This document shows positions 13,339 to 18,338 of a stretch of DNA of 18,338 bases, piece after piece. The stretch covers positions 1-18,338 of the forward strand of contig JAAYHI010000013.1 of NCBI GenBank assembly GCA_012727415.1. Direction: 5' to 3'. The stretch's first letter is position 1. Each line of letters begins with the position of its first letter. The position numbers were made by a program, and so were the translations under genes. The stretch is from Bacillota bacterium (GTDB lineage Bacteria; Bacillota; Proteinivoracia; UBA4975). The notes beneath the pieces are model-generated. The model made no database searches. It was not told the DNA's origin and worked only from the letters and a program-made list of their open reading frames with translations.

Positions 13339-14608
13339 GCTGCAGGAATTCGATCAGTGTAAGTCCGGATTCTTTCCATTCCATGGCCAGTTCTACCCCG
13401 ATGTAGCGGTAATGCCAGGGCTCATATTTATAGCCGGTGATTTCCTGCTTGCCTTTTGGATAGCTAAGGGCAAAACCATACTTATGAGCATTGGCCAGCA
13501 GCCACTTGCCCTGGGCAGTGTCGGCAAAACCATCTGAATAATCCCTGTTGGTGCCGCCGAAATCCACCGCTGTGCCCAGTTGATGCTCCGATTGTCCGGG
13601 GCGGGCGCTGTAGGTTTCTGCTTTAAAGACGCCATCCCTCTTCACATAGCGGTAAAAGAGGTCATACTGGGTCTGATAGCTGCGGTAGCCCGAGTCGACA
13701 TTGAGCTTGACTCCGTCAGCCAAGGCGGCCTCGGCCATTACTGCCAAGGCGTCGGCAACCTGTTGGCGCACCCGCCGCCCTTTAACGCTGAGATTGCTGG
13801 GCAGGGTCACCAAATCCTTGGGGGCATATTTGCCAATTGTTGTAGCCTTGCCGACAACGGCAATGAGATTGCTGCCATCTACAGGCACCACTTCCTTGCG
13901 GAATCGGGCCATCAGGGTGCGGGTTTTGGTGCAAGTAAAGGAATACACTTCCTGGAGAGATACTTCCTGCTGGCTCTCCATGTCCACCCAGCCGAAAAAC
14001 TCATATCCTTCCTGGGGAACTGCTGCCAAAGTAACAACAGCATCAGGGGTCCAGCTTTCCTCAACCTCGCCCCCTGCATCGACGGTCAAATCGACTCTGT
14101 ACTCTTCCGGCAGGAACATTGCCGTCAACTCCCGATCCCCGTAAGGGACAAATGCATACTCAGCTTCGGTGCTGATCACCTCACCATCCTCAAGCCAGCA
14201 GACAAACCTGTACCCCTTTTCAGGGCGTGCAGTGATGACATAGGCAACGCCGTGGCGAGGAGTCTCCTCGGAGTACAGGAAACTTCCCTGCCCTTGGGCA
14301 AAAGCGGTTACTGCATATTCCAAAGGCCGGAAATTGGCAGTCAAAGAGATGCTGCTGCGGGCAACGAAGGTGTATTCCCTGGTCTCAGCCACTACCTCCT
14401 CCCCCTGGGTCCAGCTGACAAACTCCCAGCCAGGCTGGGGCACTGCGCTGACTGTGACTTCCTCCCCCCGGTTATAAATGCCGCCGCCATTCAGCTCAGC
14501 AGCCTCTGCCGGGGCCGCAGCTACAGTTACATCGACAGAAGAACTGCATCCCGGAAAGATTGCCAATGCCGACAGGATCAATAAAAAGAGCAGCCAGTTT
14601 CTGTACAA
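13319..14608 (-). CDS. VanY-type D-alanyl-D-alanine carboxypeptidase lipoprotein with three InlB B-like repeats
   Basis: A 429-residue cell-surface protein. The signal peptide ends in FPGC with lipidated Cys21. Three repeats follow (about 25-95, 96-164, 165-234), each with a GxxVTVSAVPQPGWEFVSW-like core (PGWEFVSW, KGYRFVCW, EGYEFFGW) and an aromatic-rich end (LTANF, LTAMF, LMARF); these match divergent InlB B-type repeats. The catalytic M15B domain fills about 240-420: SGYRSYQTQYD, zinc ligands His342 and Asp349 in SEHQLGTAVD, general base Glu396 and zinc ligand His399 in EPWHYRY. It would trim the terminal D-Ala from peptidoglycan stem peptides. TTG 14608 is preferred because GGGGGG lies 6 bases upstream; an upstream in-frame TTG at 14626 has no usable site. 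Confidence 0.92.
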   Translation of the reverse strand: MYRNWLLFLLILSALAIFPGCSSSVDVTVAAAPAEAAELNGGGIYNRGEEVTVSAVPQPGWEFVSWTQGEEVVAETREYTFVARSSISLTANFRPLEYAVTAFAQGQGSFLYSEETPRHGVAYVITARPEKGYRFVCWLEDGEVISTEAEYAFVPYGDRELTAMFLPEEYRVDLTVDAGGEVEESWTPDAVVTLAAVPQEGYEFFGWVDMESQQEVSLQEVYSFTCTKTRTLMARFRKEVVPVDGSNLIAVVGKATTIGKYAPKDLVTLPSNLSVKGRRVRQQVADALAVMAEAALADGVKLNVDSGYRSYQTQYDLFYRYVKRDGVFKAETYSARPGQSEHQLGTAVDFGGTNRDYSDGFADTAQGKWLLANAHKYGFALSYPKGKQEITGYKYEPWHYRYIGVELAMEWKESGLTLIEFLQQKNQAE

Positions 14609-14643
14609 AAAAATCCCCCCATGCAAACTCCGAAATCTATTAC

Positions 14644-14672
14644 ATTGTACAATTAAGTTGTGGGCAATTCAA
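14644..14672 (-). promoter_or_regulatory. Sigma-A-type promoter of the carboxypeptidase gene
   Basis: -35 TTGAAT (14672-14667), a 17-base spacer and -10 TACAAT (14649-14644) on the minus strand, about 35 bases ahead of TTG 14608. Confidence 0.7.
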
Positions 14673-14728
14673 CAAGGCAATGGGAGAACAGTTAAAGAAA
14701 AGTTTTCCTTCTCACCATAAGAATATCA

Positions 14729-14737
14729 TGGTATAAT
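14729..14737 (+). promoter_or_regulatory. Extended -10 promoter of the 53-residue membrane peptide gene
   Basis: TGG directly before a consensus TATAAT (14732-14737). The -35 position holds only TTCTCA, so the extended -10 probably carries the promoter. ATG 14769 is 31 bases downstream. Confidence 0.6.
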
Positions 14738-14768
14738 TTCTCATACCTAAAAAAAGGAGGGTTTTTCT

Positions 14769-14930
14769 ATGAAACGCATCGGTGCCGTTCTATTGGGAAT
14801 TTGGCTCATCTTTACAGGTATACTTGGCATGGATTTAATCAGTCTTTCCGGCGTCCTGGCAGAAATCGTAGATAAAGGCCTGCCGGTGCTGGCCATTATC
14901 GCCGGCATTTTTCTCCTCATCGGCAAGTAA
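14769..14930 (+). CDS. Small two-helix membrane protein, 53 residues
   Basis: Not recognised by name. ATG 14769 follows AAAAAAAGGAGGG at good spacing. The protein is MKRIGAVLLGIW, one helix to about residue 20, then a short MDLISLSGVLAEIVDKG segment, a second helix (about 38-52: LPVLAIIAGIFLLI) and the C-terminal GK. Such Gly-rich hairpin membrane peptides are common as hypothetical proteins in Clostridia. It has its own promoter and terminator, so it is monocistronic and likely real. There are no charged residues inside the helices and no toxin/antitoxin partner next to it. Confidence 0.75.
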   Translation: MKRIGAVLLGIWLIFTGILGMDLISLSGVLAEIVDKGLPVLAIIAGIFLLIGK

Positions 14931-14933
14931 TTT

Positions 14934-14958
14934 GAACACCTGCGGGTGTTCTTTTTTT
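14934..14958 (+). terminator. Terminator of the 53-residue peptide gene
   Basis: Stem GAACACC / GGTGTTC with loop TGCG, then seven T's. Confidence 0.88.
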
Positions 14959-15128
14959 CCCCGAATACATATTACCATTTGAGAACAAAGCCCTTTAAAG
15001 CACTGAAGCATGAAAATATCAAAATCTTGATTTTTGACGAGCGGGTAATTGCATGAAAACGCAGCTATTTCTGACAGCGGAGAAGAGCTCCAGCTGCTGA
15101 CGGTGGACAACAGCTGACAGGCCATGCC
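14959..15128. other. Intergenic stretch without a recognised gene
   Basis: Between the peptide terminator and the proS promoter. It holds an AT-rich weak inverted repeat (AAAATC/GATTTT near 15020-15035) and repeated CAGCTG sequences at 15091-15116. A 15-codon ORF (ATG 15053) lacks a ribosome site. Nothing here is supported as a feature. Confidence 0.4.
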
Positions 15129-15157
15129 TTGACAGCCTTCCTCCTCCGTGGTATTCT
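15129..15157 (+). promoter_or_regulatory. Sigma-A promoter of the proS T-box transcript
   Basis: Consensus -35 TTGACA (15129-15134), a 17-base spacer and -10 TATTCT (15152-15157). Transcription would start near 15164, giving a leader of about 230 bases. Confidence 0.85.
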
Positions 15158-15163
15158 ACCTAA

Positions 15164-15378
15164 AAAGCAAGAGTAATGACGGGGCCACCTCTGCCCGCGG
15201 CAGTCCAGAGAGGAAGCGGTCGCTGCAAGCTTCCCGGTCCGCCCAGACACCCACCCCTGAGCTGCTGACGAAGAGTCAGCCGGGTTCGCCCGATACAGCG
15301 GAAACGAGGTCCCCGCGGGGATAAATTAAGGTGGTACCACGAAGCAGCCCTTCGTCCTTACGGATTGGGCTGCTTTTT
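15164..15378 (+). promoter_or_regulatory. T-box riboswitch leader (tRNA-Pro responsive)
   Basis: The leader carries the T-box core AAGGTGGTACCACG (15329-15342), whose TGGT pairs with the ACCA end of uncharged tRNA. Upstream are AGAGAGGAAG and CGCTGCAAG, which fit the Stem I distal bulge and loop. A GCTGAC/GTCAGC hairpin lies at 15264-15280, and a CCCC/GGGG hairpin at 15311-15320. The 3' side of Stem I holds candidate proline specifier codons: CCC at 15250-15252 (followed by A) or CCT at 15256-15258. I cannot decide between them without folding. It would allow proS transcription only when tRNA-Pro is poorly charged. Confidence 0.93.
15344..15378 (+). terminator. T-box attenuator terminator
   Basis: Stem GCAGCCC / GGGCTGC with an inner GTCC/GGAT pairing, then TTTTT. 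Its left arm competes with the antiterminator formed around the T-box sequence. Confidence 0.9.
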
Positions 15379-15395
15379 ACGTAAGGAGGATGAAA

Positions 15396-16862
15396 ATGAG
15401 CTCAGAAAATGATTTTGTCAAAGAAATTGCCAATAAGGATGAAGATTGGTCCCAATGGTATGTGGACGTCATCCGCAAAGCGGAGTTGGCAGACTACTCC
15501 CCTGTACGCGGCTGTATGGTAGTCAGGCCTTATGGCTTCGCAATCTGGGAGGCGATGAAAGAAGGTCTGGACAGGCGCATCAAGGAAACAGGGCACCAAA
15601 ACGCCTACTTCCCCCTGTTTATACCCGAGAGCCTGCTGCAGAAAGAAGCAGACCATGTGGAAGGCTTTGCCCCGGAAGTAGCCTGGATCACCAAGGGCGG
15701 CAACGAACCCCTGGCAGAGCCCCTGGCAGTGCGCCCCACTTCGGAAGCTATAATCTGTTCAATGTACTCCAAGTGGATTCAATCCTACCGAGATCTGCCG
15801 GTGCTCATCAACCAATGGGCCAATGTAGTGCGTTGGGAAAAGGTCACCCGACCCTTTTTGCGCACCACTGAATTCCTCTGGCAGGAGGGACATACTGCCC
15901 ACCGGACCGGTGATGAAGCCCAGGAAGAAGTCCTCAGGATGCTGGCAGTGTACCAGGATTTCGTTGAAAATGACATGGCCATCCCGGTAATACCAGGGCG
16001 CAAGACAGAACGGGAAAAATTCGCCGGCGCTCATTCAACGTACAGTATCGAGGCTTTGATGCAAGACGGCAAAGCCCTCCAGGCAGGCACCTCCCATAAT
16101 CTTGCTCAACACTTTGCCAAGGTCTTCGACATCACTTACCTGGATGAGGACAGCCAGTTAAAATATGTGCATCAAACCTCCTGGGGGGTCTCCACACGGC
16201 TGGTAGGTGCCCTGATCATGGTGCACGGCGACAATCGCGGCCTGAAAATCCCCCCCAAGCTTGCCCCTGTGCAGCTAGTGATAGTGCCCATTGCCCCCAA
16301 AAAAGCCAGGGAAATGGTGCTGGCAAAAGCTGAGGAACTGAAAACTGCATTGCGCGGGGCAGGTATTCGCGTCCATCTTGATGCCCGAGAAGAATATTCC
16401 CCGGGGTATAAGTTCAATGACTGGGAGATGCGGGGAGTGCCCTTGCGCCTGGAGGTTGGTCCCCGGGATATCGAAAACAACCAGGTTGTACTGGTCCGCC
16501 GGGATACGGGAGAAAAGATTGCCACTGCCCTCCCGGATCTGGAGGCTGCTATTCCGCAATTGTTAAGCGCCATTCAGGACAACATGCTGGCCATAGCCCG
16601 GGATTTCATGGAGGAGAACAGTTTCCAGGCTGCAAACCTGGCTGAGATGGAAGCGATTATTTCCACTAAGCGCGGCTTTGTCTATGCCTGGTGGTGCGGC
16701 AGCGAAGAATGCGAGCTGGAGGCCAAAGAACGCATGTCCGCCACCATCCGCAACATTCCCCTGGATCAGGAAGCTGCCGGCAGCAAAGCCCCCCGGGAGG
16801 CGAAATGCGTCCGTTGCGGCAAAGAAGCCAGGGAAGTCGCCATCTTTGCCCGGGCCTATTGA
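15396..16862 (+). CDS. proS: Prolyl-tRNA synthetase, type 3 (archaeal/eukaryotic-like)
   Basis: A 488-residue class II synthetase that charges tRNA-Pro. It is the short form without the inserted editing domain. Class II motif 2 is at FLRTTEFLWQEGHTAH and motif 3 near SWGVSTRLVGALIMVHGD. An anticodon-binding domain covers about 285-390 (VQLVIVPIAPKK onwards). A C-terminal zinc-type domain has Cys434, Cys439, Cys471 and Cys474, and the protein ends in FARAY with the terminal Tyr typical of type 3 enzymes. ATG 15396 is chosen because GGAGG (15385-15389) is 6 bases away; ATG 15390 directly abuts it. Expression is controlled by the T-box upstream, and a strong terminator follows. Confidence 0.97.
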   Translation: MSSENDFVKEIANKDEDWSQWYVDVIRKAELADYSPVRGCMVVRPYGFAIWEAMKEGLDRRIKETGHQNAYFPLFIPESLLQKEADHVEGFAPEVAWITKGGNEPLAEPLAVRPTSEAIICSMYSKWIQSYRDLPVLINQWANVVRWEKVTRPFLRTTEFLWQEGHTAHRTGDEAQEEVLRMLAVYQDFVENDMAIPVIPGRKTEREKFAGAHSTYSIEALMQDGKALQAGTSHNLAQHFAKVFDITYLDEDSQLKYVHQTSWGVSTRLVGALIMVHGDNRGLKIPPKLAPVQLVIVPIAPKKAREMVLAKAEELKTALRGAGIRVHLDAREEYSPGYKFNDWEMRGVPLRLEVGPRDIENNQVVLVRRDTGEKIATALPDLEAAIPQLLSAIQDNMLAIARDFMEENSFQAANLAEMEAIISTKRGFVYAWWCGSEECELEAKERMSATIRNIPLDQEAAGSKAPREAKCVRCGKEAREVAIFARAY

Positions 16863-16873
16863 CAAAAACTATC

Positions 16874-16902
16874 AAAGGGGACTGCCGACAGTCCCCTTTT
16901 TT
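16874..16902 (+). terminator. proS terminator
   Basis: Perfect 11-bp stem AAAGGGGACTG with loop CCGA, followed by a run of T's. Confidence 0.93.
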
Positions 16903-16911
16903 GTAGAGAAA

Positions 16912-16946
16912 AAATATTTGTCCTCGGTGCTCAGCAGGAAATATTT
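16912..16946. repeat. Two palindromic AAATATTT sites ahead of the TM2 gene
   Basis: AAATATTT at 16912-16919 and again at 16939-16946, 27 bases apart. CCT/AGG between them lets the pair fold as a long imperfect hairpin. It could be an operator; no clear promoter was placed. Confidence 0.35.
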
Positions 16947-16992
16947 ATCAGGTGCAGAATAATACAATACATGTTAGTAAGGAGGTGAAAGT

Positions 16993-17205
16993 ATGGCATC
17001 GGATAAAAAAAGGCTCCCCGCTTTTCTGCTCTGCTTCTTTTTCGGTTTTATGGGATTTCATCGTTTCTATGTAGGCAAGGTGGGCACCGGCATCCTCTGG
17101 CTGTTCACCCTTGGCCTGCTGGGATTTGGCGCCCTGGTTGATTTCATAATGATTATCGTTGGCGCGTTCAAGGACAAAGAGGGCAGAGTCTTGGAGGAGT
17201 GGTAA
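16993..17205 (+). CDS. TM2 domain membrane protein
   Basis: A 70-residue protein with the TM2 domain: first helix LPAFLLCFFFGFMGFHRFYVGK (about 8-29) containing the conserved G-F-M-G-x-H-R-F-Y-x-G-K motif, then TGILWLFTLGLLGFGALVDFIMIIVGAF (32-59), with the conserved Asp in VDFI. Function of stand-alone bacterial TM2 proteins is not established. An AAGGAGGTGA ribosome site at 16980-16988 precedes ATG 16993. It lies between two hairpins, so it is probably transcribed alone. Confidence 0.93.
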   Translation: MASDKKRLPAFLLCFFFGFMGFHRFYVGKVGTGILWLFTLGLLGFGALVDFIMIIVGAFKDKEGRVLEEW

Positions 17206-17223
17206 TATAAACTGGTTCTTCCC

Positions 17224-17253
17224 CAAAAGCAGAGATTCCAGTCTCTGCTTTTG
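17224..17253 (+). terminator. Hairpin after the TM2 gene
   Basis: Perfect 12-bp stem CAAAAGCAGAGA with a 6-base loop. The T's are part of the stem and only a weak TTTGATAATTTG follows, so termination may be incomplete into the patatin gene. Confidence 0.65.
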
Positions 17254-17278
17254 ATAATTTGACCCTGGGAGGGATAGC

Positions 17279-18154
17279 ATGACAAAATCTTGGGGACTGG
17301 TACTTGGCGGCGGTGGTGCAAAAGGCGCTTACCAAATCGGTGCCTGGAAAGCAATCAGGGAGTATGGCCTCGATAAAAAAATAACTGCGGTGGCAGGTAC
17401 CTCAGTAGGGGGTTTGAATACCGCCCTCTTCCTGCAAGGAGACTGGGAACAGGCCAGAGAGATATGGGGGAAAGTCGACAATGACTCAATTCTGGTCCTG
17501 GATAAGGCAAAGCACCTGGAACACTTAAAGGCCTTTAAACTCAAGCGCATCTTTACCGACGGCGTCTTTTCCAACCAGGGGCTGCTGGAAATGATCCAGC
17601 TGCATCTCAATTTCGAAAAAATCAGCGCTTCCCCGGTTACAGCCTTTGTCACCTGCAGCAAATTGCCCAGGTTTAGTTTGGGCAGAATCCTCAAACGCAG
17701 CCTTGAGCCAACTTATTTCCGCCTCAACGGGCAGGCAGCGGAGACTATCCTCTCTATTCTCCTGGCTTCCTCGGCAATCCCCTTTATTTTTGATCCCGTG
17801 GCCATTGGCGACAGCAATTATGTCGATGGCGGTGCCGCCGATAACTTGCCAATCTTCCCCTTGTATGATATGGGATATCGCCGCTTTATTGTAATCAATC
17901 TCGACAAAACCATGCGGCTGCCCCGGGAAAAGTTCCGGGATGCAGATATTATTGAAGTAATGCCCGATCAGACCATAAAGGAAAGCCTCACCGGCGTCCT
18001 GGATTTCAGCCCCTCCTCGATTCAGGCATATATTGACGAGGGATACGCCGATACCTTCCTCTCTCTTTCCGCCCGTTTTCCCCTGCCGAAAAAGGGTGGG
18101 GTCTTCCAGGGGCTCCGCCAGCTATTGTCCCGGGGCAATAATTCGGAAATATAA
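17279..18154 (+). CDS. Patatin-like phospholipase (RssA/YchK-type)
   Basis: A 291-residue acyl hydrolase. The oxyanion glycine loop GGGGAKG (10-16), nucleophile Ser42 in GTSVGG (G-x-S-x-G) and catalytic Asp183 in YVDGG make a complete Ser-Asp dyad. ASSAIPFIFDPV (163-174) is the usual conserved stretch before the Asp. There is no signal peptide or membrane helix, so it is likely cytoplasmic and membrane-associated, acting on phospholipids. ATG 17279 follows GGGAGGGA. It is the second lipid-acting hydrolase of the window. The 3' neighbour glnS is convergent. Confidence 0.93.
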   Translation: MTKSWGLVLGGGGAKGAYQIGAWKAIREYGLDKKITAVAGTSVGGLNTALFLQGDWEQAREIWGKVDNDSILVLDKAKHLEHLKAFKLKRIFTDGVFSNQGLLEMIQLHLNFEKISASPVTAFVTCSKLPRFSLGRILKRSLEPTYFRLNGQAAETILSILLASSAIPFIFDPVAIGDSNYVDGGAADNLPIFPLYDMGYRRFIVINLDKTMRLPREKFRDADIIEVMPDQTIKESLTGVLDFSPSSIQAYIDEGYADTFLSLSARFPLPKKGGVFQGLRQLLSRGNNSEI

Positions 18155-18191
18155 ATAGTCCATCCCACATTTTCTTTATCGGTAAGTAAAT

Positions 18192-18210
18192 GGGGCCCGC
18201 CAAGGGCCCC
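18192..18210. terminator. GC hairpin between patatin and glnS genes
   Basis: Stem GGGGCCC / GGGCCCC with loop GCCAA, flanked by modestly T-rich sequence on both sides. Probably shared by the two convergent genes. Confidence 0.6.
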
Positions 18211-18220
18211 TATTATTGTG

Positions 18221-18338
18221 CTAGCGATTCTTTTTCCCCCAGGTGTCCCGGAGGCCGACGATTTGATTAAAGACCAGCTTACCCTCCCTTGATTCCTTGG
18301 GATCCGGGTAAAAGTAACCTTTGCGCATAAACTGAAAG
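18221..18338 (-). CDS. glnS: Glutaminyl-tRNA synthetase, C-terminal end
   Basis: Translated on the minus strand from the right edge, 38 residues end at TAG 18223-18221: FQFMRKGYFYPDP, then GKLVFNQIVGLRDTWGKK. This matches the C-terminus of bacterial GlnRS (QFxRxGYF, then VFNRTVGLxDTW). The protein attaches glutamine to tRNA-Gln; the catalytic part lies outside the window. Presence of GlnRS is less usual in Clostridia, many of which use the GatCAB route, so it is a small clue to the lineage. Confidence 0.88.
   Translation of the reverse strand, partial: FQFMRKGYFYPDPKESREGKLVFNQIVGLRDTWGKKNR

Noticed and set aside
13580..14584. Long open frame (334 codons) on the plus strand opposite the carboxypeptidase gene
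   Set aside because: No ribosome site or family features; it is explained by the codon bias of the minus-strand gene, which has intact catalytic motifs.
15053..15100. A 15-codon ORF ahead of the proS leader, considered as a leader peptide
   Set aside because: It lies upstream of the well-defined proS promoter, has no ribosome site, and has no run of proline codons.

Overview
The window looks like chromosome of an anaerobic, endospore-forming Firmicute (Clostridia-like). The grounds are a CotF-type spore coat protein, strong AGGAGG ribosome sites with many TTG starts, a T-box in front of a tRNA synthetase gene, a low-molecular-weight clostridial-type ferredoxin, and a peroxiredoxin whose catalytic position is an in-frame TGA, which implies selenocysteine machinery elsewhere in the genome. 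No insertion sequence, phage gene, CRISPR array, rRNA or tRNA was seen. The layout is ordinary and compact, with hairpin terminators at nearly every gene end, several shared by convergent genes.

Left part (1-3830): the 3' part of a rocB-like M20 peptidase gene; an ECF-type sigma factor overlapping a 115-residue soluble protein with an acidic tail; then, on the minus strand, a monoacylglycerol-lipase-like hydrolase, a CotF-like coat protein and a one-cluster ferredoxin that has no ATG/GTG/TTG start at a normal distance from its Shine-Dalgarno site.

Middle (3980-8850): hflX on the plus strand converges on a minus-strand block of three genes: a lipoprotein with two tandem repeats each ending in a TSSVTI motif, an ApbE-type FMN transferase lipoprotein, and a lipid kinase. 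The first two look like substrate and enzyme of an extracytoplasmic flavinylation pair. A 59-residue basic orphan follows on the plus strand.

Right-middle (8820-12470): a 151-residue orphan with its own promoter, then a PLDc_N-type two-helix membrane protein, an ABC ATPase and an ABC-2 permease (the arrangement of Bacillus yxlEFG), converging on a PatB/MalY-type C-S lyase.

Right part (12530-18338): the selenocysteine peroxiredoxin (TGA at 12837 with a SECIS-like hairpin, own sigma-A promoter, resolving cysteine replaced by Thr); a VanY-type D,D-carboxypeptidase lipoprotein with three InlB B-type repeats; a 53-residue two-helix membrane peptide; a proline T-box leader and a type-3 proS; a TM2-domain protein; a patatin-like phospholipase; and the 3' end of glnS on the minus strand.

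The most noteworthy items are the Sec-peroxiredoxin without the usual resolving cysteine, the tandem-repeat lipoprotein/ApbE pair, the ferredoxin start, and the sigma factor with a soluble, non-membrane partner.
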